Positions 32,467 to 40,021 of a stretch of 64,000 nt of DNA are shown here, one piece after another; the first letter of the stretch is position 1; each line of letters begins with the position of its first letter. The position numbers were made by a program, and so were the translations under genes. Source of the DNA: Bradyrhizobium sp. CB3481 (GTDB lineage: Bacteria > Pseudomonadota > Alphaproteobacteria > Rhizobiales > Xanthobacteraceae); contig NZ_CP121647.1 of the NCBI RefSeq assembly GCF_029714305.1, positions 4,546,501 to 4,610,500 of the forward strand. The letters run 5' to 3'. The notes beneath the pieces were generated by a model. The model worked only from the letters and a program-made list of their open reading frames with translations. It did no database searches and was not told the origin of the DNA.

Positions 32467-32916
32467 CTAGAACATGCCGTTGTTGTTGGCGGCCTTCTCC
32501 GGGATTTCCTGCACGACGTCCCAGTGCTCGACGATCTTGCCATTCTCGAGCCTGAAGATGTCGACGATCGCCCGGCCCCGCGTCCCCTTCTCGCGCACGC
32601 TGTGGACGTGGAGGATCACGTAGTCGCCGTCGGCAAAGGTGCGCTTGATCTCGCTGTGGGAGTCCGGAAATTTCTCGCGCAGGAAGCCGAGGAAGCCCTT
32701 GAAGCCCTCGATGCCGTCAGGCGCGGTCGGATTGTGCTGGATGTAATGGGAGCCGAAATATTTCGCGGCGGCGTCGAAATCCTTGCGGTTGAGCGCCGCG
32801 TCGTAGAATTCGAGCACCGCCTTCTTGTTGGCTTCCTGAGTCGCTGCATCAGCGGCGAGCGCCGGAGAGATGGCCAGCGAGAACAGCCCGATCAGGCCGA
32901 TAACAACAGATCGCAT
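32467..32916 (-). CDS. Exported SnoaL/NTF2-fold protein
   Basis: 149 residues with a signal peptide (VVIGLIGLFSLAISPALAAD). The mature protein is an NTF2-like cone: KKAVLEFYDAALNRKDFDAAAKYFGSHYIQHNPTAPDGIEGFKGFLGF, then VILHVHSVREKGTRGRAIVDIFRLENGKIVEHWDVVQ. The HNP and EHWDVVQ motifs are those of SnoaL-like polyketide-cyclase relatives. The catalytic role and ligand are unknown, and export makes a polyketide role unlikely. Confidence 0.85.
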   Translation of the reverse strand: MRSVVIGLIGLFSLAISPALAADAATQEANKKAVLEFYDAALNRKDFDAAAKYFGSHYIQHNPTAPDGIEGFKGFLGFLREKFPDSHSEIKRTFADGDYVILHVHSVREKGTRGRAIVDIFRLENGKIVEHWDVVQEIPEKAANNNGMF

Positions 32917-33021
32917 GACAGCTCCTTTCTCGCCCGGAAACAGCCAGTAGCCGATTGCTTACAATGGCCGTTAGCGGCGTGTCGAGCCTGCGGGATTATC
33001 GGAGACTAAGTATCGGCGGCG

Positions 33022-33429
33022 TTACTGGTTCGTCGCCGGATCGAACATGCATTGCAACGCCGGCTTGGCGATCTTGGTGAAGGTCGGGCCGATCTCCGAT
33101 TGCTTCGACGGCGGCACCCACGCGGTCTCGATCGTCGGCACGCCGGTCTCGCTGATGCCGCGGAGCAGCGCCTCGCGCAAATCGGCATCCTCGACGGTCG
33201 CGGCGGCATAGTCGTGCAGGCAGCCGCACACGCTTTCGGGGTGCGCCCAACGGCCAACCATATGCGGCGCGCAGAGCCGCACGAACTCGCCGCGCGGATC
33301 GGGCACCTTGAGCAGGGAGCGGAATGTGGGCTGCGGCGGCTGAAACTGAACTTGAATTTGGGCTTGAGCTTGCGCAGCGCCGCCGAGAAGAAGCGACAGA
33401 ATTACGGCAGAACAGATACGTACCAACAT
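33022..33429 (-). CDS. Exported protein of unknown function
   Basis: 135 residues with a signal peptide (ICSAVILSLLLGGAAQAQAQ), followed by a Gln/Pro-rich spacer. The mature part holds a Cys cluster (RLCAPHMVGRW...ESVCGCLHDYAAATVED) and a further Cys near the end (QCMFDPATNQ). CxC-type pairs may make disulfides or bind metal. It lies 44 bases downstream of another small exported protein gene on the same strand. No family recognised. Confidence 0.65.
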   Translation of the reverse strand: MLVRICSAVILSLLLGGAAQAQAQIQVQFQPPQPTFRSLLKVPDPRGEFVRLCAPHMVGRWAHPESVCGCLHDYAAATVEDADLREALLRGISETGVPTIETAWVPPSKQSEIGPTFTKIAKPALQCMFDPATNQ

Positions 33430-33473
33430 GCGATGCCTTTATCGGCAATCCCTTTGCATAGCGATCCGCCACG

Positions 33474-33635
33474 TCACTTGGCGGCCACGACCATCGGCTG
33501 GGGTGCGGCCATCGCAACGGGCGAACCATGATAGGCGAAGGTGCCAACCCCCGGCAGGGTCTGATCCGCAGAGCCAGCCATCGAGGGCCCTGCCAGGATG
33601 AAGGCAAAGGCGAGGATGAAGCTAAGGGTCCGCAT
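33474..33635 (-). CDS. Very small exported protein (53 residues)
   Basis: 53 residues from ATG 33633-33635 behind CGGAGAC. A signal peptide (TLSFILAFAFILAGPSMAG) leaves a mature peptide of about 34 residues (SADQTLPGVGTFAYHGSPVAMAAPQPMVVAAK), without Cys. Longer in-frame starts at 33785 lack ribosome sites. It precedes the 135-residue exported protein on the same strand, so they may share a transcript. Confidence 0.55.
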   Translation of the reverse strand: MRTLSFILAFAFILAGPSMAGSADQTLPGVGTFAYHGSPVAMAAPQPMVVAAK

Positions 33636-34013
33636 CTGACTGTCTCCGGTATCGCTGGCCGAATCGCCCGCCGTCTCGTTGCCTATCCTGATAAGCATCG
33701 GCTGTTTCCGTACCTCTGCGCCCAAAACGGAAAATGGTTTCATTGCACCGGAGAATTGTTTCGTCAGCCGCATCCCACGAAACATTGGCGGGAAAAGCGC
33801 AATGAAATCAGTCGCGATGCGATCAGCCGCTACCGTTCAAACTGAACCGCGGAGCCGGCCCTCGGGGAGACAGCTTCGGCCCGCATCCAGCGGCGAGGAC
33901 AGCCCTCAAGCGGATGAACCGCGGGCCCTCGCCGGCCGACTCAATCGAGCAGCCCGCGCAACTTTGCGCGCGCTCGCGCGTTCTGTTCCCTTCCTCAACA
34001 AAGGACAGCCGTC
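33636..34013. other. Intergenic region without a convincing gene
   Basis: 378 bases. Open frames exist on both strands, but they overlap one another and have no ribosome sites, signal sequences or recognisable motifs. The composition near 33720-33800 (AAAACGGAAAATGG, AAACATTGGCGGG) is less GC-rich than the surrounding genes and probably regulatory. No tRNA-like or terminator structure was seen. Confidence 0.4.
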
Positions 34014-34331
34014 GTGGCGAATGGCAACAATGATGTTGGCAGTGCAACGGCGACCCGCAAACTCGGCCAGCCGGTGGTTGAAGATTTGTCTGGAAATAAC
34101 GGCTCCGAACCGCGGATCGATCCTTCCCTGAAAACCGGGCGCCCAGAGGACAATTCAGAAAAAGGCCCGGCGCATGCCGTGGGCCTTTGCGGCGCGATGT
34201 CACAGCAAGGCGGCGAATTTCGCGGCAATGTCTCGGCGCCGCAGCAATTCGTGCATCTGGTCGGCTGCCGCGACCGCAAGGCCGGGGCGAGCCCGGAGGC
34301 CCGCCCATATTCCAATCCGCTCAAACGGTAA
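34014..34331 (+). CDS. Possible hydrophilic protein, weakly supported
   Basis: 105 codons from a GTG with AAAGGAC upstream. The product starts MANGNNDVGSATATRKLGQP and is hydrophilic and Asn/Gly/Ser/Pro-rich, with two Cys (VGLCGAM, LVGCRDR) and no export or membrane segment. Third-position GC rises only in its second half. No homology was recognised. Competing frames cover the same bases on the minus strand, so the call is tentative. Confidence 0.35.
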   Translation: MANGNNDVGSATATRKLGQPVVEDLSGNNGSEPRIDPSLKTGRPEDNSEKGPAHAVGLCGAMSQQGGEFRGNVSAPQQFVHLVGCRDRKAGASPEARPYSNPLKR

Positions 34332-34360
34332 GCTTGAGGTCCTGATCCCGGATCGAAGGC

Positions 34361-34909
34361 TTACTGAATGAATTCACCGCATTTCTGAACCGCGGCTTCG
34401 GTCGCCCCCCAGGGCATGATCGGCACCGAGGACGTCGAGTTTTTCGGCGAGCCTTCGATCAGGCGGTCCGAATAGACCATGTAGACCAGCACGTTGCGCT
34501 TCGCATCGCAGCCGCGGACGATCTGCATCTTCTTGAAGAACAGCGATCGGCGCTGGCGGAACATATCGTCGCCCTGCTCCAGCTTATGCTTGAACTTGAT
34601 CGGGCCGATCTGGCGGCAGGCCAGCGAGATGTCAGAGACTTCTTCGGCAAGCCCAAGCCAGCCCTTGAAGCCGCCCTTTTCCGGCACCGTGAAGTGACAG
34701 GCCACGCCCTCGACCTCGGGATCGTCGAGGGCATAGGTTGCCAGCTTGTCGTTGGGGCTGAGCCATTTGAACACCGTCGAGCGGCGAAAAATCAGGTCGG
34801 GCTCCTCCGCGGCCGACGCCGGGGCAGCCTGCCACATCGTGAGCGCCAGCACTGCCAAGGCCAATAGTTTCCACTTCTTGTCACACTTAACGATGGCCTT
34901 GGATGTCAT
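34361..34909 (-). CDS. creA: CreA-family exported protein
   Basis: 182 residues with a signal peptide (LLALAVLALTMWQAAPASAAE). The mature part matches the CreA family closely: DDPEVEGVACHFTVPEKGGFKGWLGLAEEVSDISLACRQIGPI, LEQGDDMFRQRRSLFFKKMQIVRGCDAKRNVLVYMVYSDRLIEGSPKNS and VPIMPWG. Four cysteines (including CHF, CRQ, GCD and the final KCGEF) could form disulfides. CreA proteins are widely distributed periplasmic proteins of unknown biochemical role; the symbol reflects family only. Confidence 0.92.
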   Translation of the reverse strand: MTSKAIVKCDKKWKLLALAVLALTMWQAAPASAAEEPDLIFRRSTVFKWLSPNDKLATYALDDPEVEGVACHFTVPEKGGFKGWLGLAEEVSDISLACRQIGPIKFKHKLEQGDDMFRQRRSLFFKKMQIVRGCDAKRNVLVYMVYSDRLIEGSPKNSTSSVPIMPWGATEAAVQKCGEFIQ

Positions 34910-35160
34910 TGATATCTCCGCTGAAGGGCACGTCGCCTATGTAGTGCCGGAATGTCCCACAGGAAGGCCATGGTGCTGACGTGACGGTGCGATACCATCG
35001 GGCCCGTCCAATCGGCCGTTTAACGGAATGTGAGGCTTTTTTGCTACGATCGGGGCGAAAAGCGCTGAAATTAGAAGGCCTACGCTGGTGAACGCTTTTC
35101 CCCTCTGCGACACCAAATGAATTGGCAGGACAGTAGATTCGAGTAGCTGGATTTGAGGTA

Positions 35161-36903
35161 ATGCGCGTGAACGGGCATCGGTTTTTCAGTGCGAGTAGTG
35201 CGGGCGCGACCATTTCGAAACAACGATTTGGGCAGATTGCGATATTGACCGCGGCGGGCTCCATCGCCGCCGTTTCCCAGGCGGATGCCGCCACGATGTT
35301 CTACTGGCAGGATTCTGACCCGGGTTATTACCGGCCGATGCCGCCGGTGCAGCCGCGCAAGCCCAAGGTGCGCCGGCCGGCCGCCAAGTCCGCGGCGGCC
35401 GTCAAGGAAACCAACGCCAAGCCGCAGGGGCCGCTGATCATCGCGATCTCGATCGAGCAGCAGAAGCTCCGCATCTATGACGCCAAGGGCCTGTTCGCCG
35501 AAAGCCCGGTGTCGACGGGCATGAAGGGGCATTCGACCCCGATGGGCGTGTTCAGCGTCATCCAGAAGCACAAGATGCACCGCTCGAACATCTATAGCGG
35601 CGCGCCGATGCCTTACATGCAGCGCATCACCTGGTCGGGCGTCGCACTGCATGCCGGCGTACTGCCAGGCTATCCGGCATCGCACGGCTGCATCCGCATG
35701 CCGATGGCCTTTGCCGTGAAGATGTGGAACTGGACCCGGATGGGCGCACGCGTGATCATCACGCCCGGCCAGATCACGCCTGCCAATTTCGCGCACCCGT
35801 TGCTGGTGGCACAGAAGGTTGTGCCGCAGCCCCTCCTCGCTGACGATCCGACGAATGACGCGCCCGCGGTGAAGGGCGATAAGGGCGCGGACGCCGGCGG
35901 CGCCATCAAGGCCGCGAATTCCGAGGCCGGCCTCGATCTTCGCCCGACCGTCGGACACGCCGCGCCGCTGCGCGAACAGACCCACACCGCCGACGCTAGC
36001 AGCGCGCTGCCGGCCACCAATGCCGTCGTATCCGATGCGTCTCTCGCAAAGGTCCAGGGCGGCGATCTGTCAAAGGCGGAAGCCAAGGCCGGTACAGCGA
36101 AGTCGGAGCCGGCAGCCAACGCGGGCGGCACCAGCGAAACCGCGAAGACGGAAGTCTCTGCAAGCGAGGGCATGAAGGCCGAAGCAAGCGCGGAAACGAA
36201 ATCCGACGAGGCTCCCGCGGCGGCGATTGCCAATGCGCCGAAGACCGAGGAAGCCAAAGCGCCGGAAGCCAAGACACCTGAAGCCAAGACTGAAGCCAAG
36301 ACGCCCGAGGCCAAGCCCGCTGAATCCAAGGTCGCCGAACCCGCCAAGGCGAGCGCCGGTGCACCGCCGGCCCCGACCGCTGCATCCGACGTGAAGAAGG
36401 ATACCGCGCGTCTGCCCGGCGCGGAAAAGCCTGCCAAGGCCGAGGCGCCGCGGCGCGCCGGCCAGATTGCGGTCTTCGTGAGCCGCAAGGATTCCAAGCT
36501 CTACGTCCGCGAGAACTTCAAGCCGCAGTTCGAGGTGCCTGTCACGATCGCGGCCAGCGACCGGCCGCTCGGCACGCATGTCTTCACCGCCGACACCGAC
36601 AAGGCCGACCCCAATCTGTTGCGCTGGTCGGTGGTCTCGCTGCCGCTCACGGCCCGTAGCGCCGCCCACACCGAGGAGGACGGCCGCGCCGCCGGCCGCA
36701 AGAAGGCATCAGCTGCCGAGGCCAAGCCGTCGGTGCCGAACAGCCCGGCCGAAGCACTCGACCGCATCAGCGTCGCGCCGGAAGCGATGGCGCGGATCGC
36801 CGAAGTGCTGTCCACCGGCAGTTCGATCATCGTGTCCGATCTCGGCGTCAATCAGGGTGGCGAGACCGGTGAAGGCACCGACTTCATCGTCCCGCTGCGG
36901 TAG
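35161..36903 (+). CDS. L,D-transpeptidase (YkuD) with degenerate second domain and long disordered linker
   Basis: 580 residues. After a basic start and hydrophobic segment (GQIAILTAAGSIAAVSQADAA), the YkuD domain spans about 91-203: IAISIEQQKLRIYDAKG, GHSTPMGVFSV, HAGVLPGYPASHGCIRMP with His175 and catalytic Cys177. Residues about 205-430 are Ala/Lys/Glu/Pro/Thr-rich with AEAK and PEAK repeats, probably disordered. From about 435 a second YkuD-like half (IAVFVSRKDSKLYVREN, PLGTHVFTADT) lacks the HGC motif and may be structural. The enzyme should cross-link peptidoglycan or attach proteins to it in the periplasm. Confidence 0.9.
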   Translation: MRVNGHRFFSASSAGATISKQRFGQIAILTAAGSIAAVSQADAATMFYWQDSDPGYYRPMPPVQPRKPKVRRPAAKSAAAVKETNAKPQGPLIIAISIEQQKLRIYDAKGLFAESPVSTGMKGHSTPMGVFSVIQKHKMHRSNIYSGAPMPYMQRITWSGVALHAGVLPGYPASHGCIRMPMAFAVKMWNWTRMGARVIITPGQITPANFAHPLLVAQKVVPQPLLADDPTNDAPAVKGDKGADAGGAIKAANSEAGLDLRPTVGHAAPLREQTHTADASSALPATNAVVSDASLAKVQGGDLSKAEAKAGTAKSEPAANAGGTSETAKTEVSASEGMKAEASAETKSDEAPAAAIANAPKTEEAKAPEAKTPEAKTEAKTPEAKPAESKVAEPAKASAGAPPAPTAASDVKKDTARLPGAEKPAKAEAPRRAGQIAVFVSRKDSKLYVRENFKPQFEVPVTIAASDRPLGTHVFTADTDKADPNLLRWSVVSLPLTARSAAHTEEDGRAAGRKKASAAEAKPSVPNSPAEALDRISVAPEAMARIAEVLSTGSSIIVSDLGVNQGGETGEGTDFIVPLR

Positions 36904-36984
36904 CTTTCATAACGCCTTGTTGAGCGGCCGACGGCGCGGCCTTGCGCTATGCTTCGTTCCGTCGAACCACAGCCGGAGCGTCTC

Positions 36985-37557
36985 ATGATAAACCGCAGAA
37001 GCATGATGACGGCGGCGCTGGCCGCGATCGCAGCTGTCAGCTCGAGCAGGCAATCGCTGGCGCAGGCCGCCATGAGCCGGATCACGGCCTATGCGTTTTC
37101 GTTTCCGGGCCTCGCCGGCGGCGATATCCGCCTTTCCGAATTCGCCGGCCGGCCGATGCTGATCGTCAACACCGCCTCGCTCTGTGGCTACACACCGCAA
37201 TATGGCGGGCTGCAGCAATTGTGGAGCGAGTTCGGTGACCGCGGCCTGATGATCATCGGCGTGCCCTCCAACGATTTCGGCGGTCAGGAGCCCGGCGGCG
37301 TCAGCGAGATCACCGCGACGACGCAGAATCATCACGTCACCTTTCCGATCGCCGGAAAGGCTGTCGTCCGTGGACCGAACGCGCACCCCTTCTACAAATG
37401 GGCAGCGGAGGCACGGCCGAAGGATGTTCCCCGCTGGAACTTCCATAAGTACCTGATCGGCCGCGACGGCTACATCGCCGAGGTGTTCCCGGAGTCCGTC
37501 GACCCCGTGGATACACGGGTGAAGACCGCGATCGCACGGGCGCTGGCTGCATCCTGA
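36985..37557 (+). CDS. Glutathione peroxidase family, exported
   Basis: 190 residues from ATG 36985 with CGGAGCG upstream. The N-terminus INRRSMMTAALAAIAAVSSSRQSLAQA contains a twin-arginine-like RR and a hydrophobic core, suggesting Tat or Sec export. Family motifs: LIVNTASLCGYTPQYGGLQ (redox-active Cys rather than selenocysteine), IIGVPSNDFGGQEPG and WNFHKYLIGRDG. It reduces hydroperoxides with thioredoxin or glutathione; such Cys enzymes usually use thioredoxin. Export to the periplasm would be unusual but has precedents. Confidence 0.9.
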   Translation: MINRRSMMTAALAAIAAVSSSRQSLAQAAMSRITAYAFSFPGLAGGDIRLSEFAGRPMLIVNTASLCGYTPQYGGLQQLWSEFGDRGLMIIGVPSNDFGGQEPGGVSEITATTQNHHVTFPIAGKAVVRGPNAHPFYKWAAEARPKDVPRWNFHKYLIGRDGYIAEVFPESVDPVDTRVKTAIARALAAS

Positions 37558-37713
37558 ACGCACCAGTCCGCAACAAATCCGGCTGGGCGTAACCGCAGCG
37601 GTTGCGTTGGCGCGCCTGCCCCAACTAGTCTAATATCTGCTTCGGGAATGGAGGCAGACCGGACGACGGCGGCGTCGCAACCGGGTGCGGGATTCAACTT
37701 TGAGGAAAACAAG

Positions 37714-38670
37714 ATGCGTATTGCGGCAGGGATGATCTTTGCAGGCGCGGTTTCGCTGTTGGCATCGAGTGCGGCGTGGGCGCAGGCGCTCCCCACCAAG
37801 GGCGCGGCCGCCGCTCCCCAGGCGGCTCCGGTCCCGGCGCCAGCCCCCGCCCCACCACCGGCACCGGTCTCGACTCGTCCACCCTGCAACAATCCGGACG
37901 CGCTCGGCATCGGCCGCACCGTCGAGATCGATACCACCGGCGGTCCCGGCTTCGGCTTCGAGCATTTCAAGGAGCTCGACTTCCTGCGCGACAAGGAGGT
38001 CGTGTTGACCTTTGATGACGGCCCGTGGCCGGTGAATACGCCATCGGTGCTGAAGACGCTCGCAGAAGAATGCACCACCGGCATCTTCTTCCCGATCGGC
38101 AAGCACGCCACCTATTATCCCGAGATTCTCAAGCAGGTGATGGCCGCCGGCCACTCCATTGGATCGCACACCTGGTCGCATGCCGCGCTCGTCAACAAGA
38201 AGCTGACCGAGCAGCAGCGCAAGGATGAAATTGAAAAGGGATTCAGCGCCGTGAAATGGGCGCTCGGCGGCAAGGCTCCGGCCCCGTTCTTCCGCTTCCC
38301 CGCGCTGCAGCACCCGCCGGAGATGGTGACCTATCTCGGCACTCGCAACATCGGGATCTTCTCCTGCGACCTCGATTCCTTCGACTTCAAGGCGAGCAAG
38401 GCGCAGACCATCATCGACAACGTGATGCGCAAGGTCGAGAAGAACGGCAAGGGCATCATCCTGATGCACGACTTCCAGAAGCACACCGCCGAAGCCCTGC
38501 CCGAGCTGCTCAAGAAGCTGAAGGCCGGCGGCTACAAGGTGGTCGCGATGCGTGCCAAAACGCCGGTGCAAACGCTGGCGCAATATGACGAGGACATCGT
38601 CAAGGATTTGAAGCTGCCGACCGTCAGCTCACGTCCGGTCTCCAGCGTCGTCCAGACGATCTCGGAATAA
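37714..38670 (+). CDS. Polysaccharide deacetylase (NodB-homology domain), exported
   Basis: 318 residues from ATG 37714 behind GAGGAAAAC. A signal peptide (AAGMIFAGAVSLLASSAAWAQ) and a Pro/Ala-rich spacer precede the NodB fold. EVVLTFDDGPWPVNTPSVL contains the catalytic Asp pair, and HSIGSHTWSHAAL the HxxxH metal motif. RFPALQHPPEMVTYLGTRNI and GIILMHDFQKHTAE complete the five motifs, including the catalytic His. It likely deacetylates peptidoglycan or an exopolysaccharide. It is followed 11 bases later by a DHFR-fold gene. Confidence 0.92.
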   Translation: MRIAAGMIFAGAVSLLASSAAWAQALPTKGAAAAPQAAPVPAPAPAPPPAPVSTRPPCNNPDALGIGRTVEIDTTGGPGFGFEHFKELDFLRDKEVVLTFDDGPWPVNTPSVLKTLAEECTTGIFFPIGKHATYYPEILKQVMAAGHSIGSHTWSHAALVNKKLTEQQRKDEIEKGFSAVKWALGGKAPAPFFRFPALQHPPEMVTYLGTRNIGIFSCDLDSFDFKASKAQTIIDNVMRKVEKNGKGIILMHDFQKHTAEALPELLKKLKAGGYKVVAMRAKTPVQTLAQYDEDIVKDLKLPTVSSRPVSSVVQTISE

Positions 38671-38681
38671 CGCGCGCCTCC

Positions 38682-39239
38682 GTGCCGGCGTTGCGTATCG
38701 AAGGTTATGTCATCGTCTCCGCGGACGGCATGCTCGCTGACGCGCGTAATGTCATGCCGGATGAACTGAAGTTCGAGGGCGACAAGGCCTTCTTCACCGC
38801 CGCCCTCGACCGCGCCGATTTGATCCTGCATGGCCGCAATTCCTACGAGGACCAGCCGAACTCGCCGCGCCGCAAGCGGATCATCCTGACGCGCCACGTG
38901 GATACGATCGCGCCCGATCCGGCTAATCCGAAAGCGACGTTGTGGAATCCGGCCTGCACCCCGTTTGAAGCCGCCTGCCGTCATGCGGGCGTCGATAGCG
39001 GCACCGTCGCCGTGATCGGCGGGCCCGGCGTGTTCGGCATGTTCATGGACCGCTACGACGTGTTCTGGCTCTCGCTCGCGCCGCACGTCCGCCTGCCCGG
39101 CGGCGAGCCCTGCTTTCCCGGCGTGCCCGCACGTTCGCCACAGGACATCCTGGCCGCGCATGGCCTGCGTGCCGGCGAACCGCAGATGCTCGACGTCGCC
39201 GATGAAGTCGCCGTCACGCCGTGGCGGCGCAGCGCGTAG
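38682..39239 (+). CDS. DHFR-fold (RibD C-terminal type) reductase-like protein
   Basis: 185 residues from GTG 38682, only 11 bases after the deacetylase stop. It begins RIEGYVIVSADGMLADARNVMPDEL, with a cofactor-facing LILHGRNSYED segment, TVAVIGGPGVFGMFMDRYDVFWLSL and RLPGGEPCFPG near the end, the characteristic order of the RibD_C/dihydrofolate-reductase fold. The reaction is unknown. The nucleotide is probably NADPH by family. No signal peptide. Confidence 0.82.
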   Translation: MPALRIEGYVIVSADGMLADARNVMPDELKFEGDKAFFTAALDRADLILHGRNSYEDQPNSPRRKRIILTRHVDTIAPDPANPKATLWNPACTPFEAACRHAGVDSGTVAVIGGPGVFGMFMDRYDVFWLSLAPHVRLPGGEPCFPGVPARSPQDILAAHGLRAGEPQMLDVADEVAVTPWRRSA

Positions 39240-39307
39240 GCGGCGCACCTCGCCGGTCAATCCTGCCCCAAAGTTTGACGCGAATCTGCAAGCGCCGCTT
39301 GCCGGAT

Positions 39308-39760
39308 TTAGATATCCCCGTAGGCCGCTTCGTTCGGCCGCGGTCCTTTGCCATAGCCAGCGATCATGAACAGCCCGCCGATGAGCGACAGGTTCTTCAG
39401 GGCGTCAATCAGCGTCCTGGCGTTCTCGGGCGCCGGCTGATTCCAGAAATCGTGGAAGTAGAAGGTCGCGCCGATCACGAAGAAGATCAGAAGGATCGCG
39501 AAGAAGCGTGCGGCGAAATTGACCGCGATCATCAGGCCGGCGAGGATCTCGAAGCCACCGGTGCCGACCGCCAGCAATTGCGCTATCGGCATGCCCGTCA
39601 TGGTTTCGAGCTGCGAAGTATAGGGCGCAAACATTGCCGGAATGGTTACCTTGGACGCGATGTAGTCCGCCGTCGCCTGGATGGCGAACAGCTTCGTCGC
39701 ACCCGTGTACATGAAGAGCACGGCGAACAGGACTCGCCCGAAGGTAACTAACGCTGGCAT
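39308..39760 (-). CDS. DoxX-family membrane protein
   Basis: 150 residues from ATG 39758-39760 with GTGAGGCC upstream. Four hydrophobic helices (TFGRVLFAVLFMYTGATKLF, IAQLLAVGTGGFEILAGLMIAVN, FFAILLIFFVIGATFYF, ALKNLSLIGGLFMIAGYG) give the DoxX layout with the conserved GATKL and FH.FWN motifs. DoxX-like proteins are small quinone-associated or redox-linked membrane proteins; the role is unknown here. A palindromic repeat lies upstream. Confidence 0.85.
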   Translation of the reverse strand: MPALVTFGRVLFAVLFMYTGATKLFAIQATADYIASKVTIPAMFAPYTSQLETMTGMPIAQLLAVGTGGFEILAGLMIAVNFAARFFAILLIFFVIGATFYFHDFWNQPAPENARTLIDALKNLSLIGGLFMIAGYGKGPRPNEAAYGDI

Positions 39761-39943
39761 GGGATTGGCCTCACTGAATGGCATGCAAAATTAGCGGGCG
39801 GCACAAAGCGATTATGGGCGTTTCGTCTTCCCTTTTCAAACGCTCAAATCGAAACCTCACGCGCAGGAGCCTGCGCGTGCCGCCAACCAGACCTTCCTTT
39901 AGAAGCAGAACCAAGGCGCTTTGTTGGTCATAGCCATTCGAAC

Positions 39944-39980
39944 CATGCATGCCCCGGACTTGATCCGGGGACATGTATGG
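39944..39980. repeat. Palindromic intergenic element
   Basis: CCCCGGA-CTTGA-TCCGGGG is a perfect 7-base hairpin, extended outward by CCATGCATG/CATGTATGG with one mismatch. It is on the 3' side of maeB and the 5' side of the DoxX gene. Similar hairpins with the string CCGGACTTGATCCGG are common between genes in this group, to my knowledge, so a repeat is likelier than a dedicated terminator. Confidence 0.55.
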
Positions 39981-40021
39981 TTCGCGACGTCAGAACAAAG
40001 GCAGAGGCGGCTCGAACAGAC

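Noticed and set aside
33679..34131. 150-codon plus frame between small exported genes and the possible hydrophilic gene
   Set aside because: No ribosome site, mixed codon use and overlap with several other frames; treated as non-coding.
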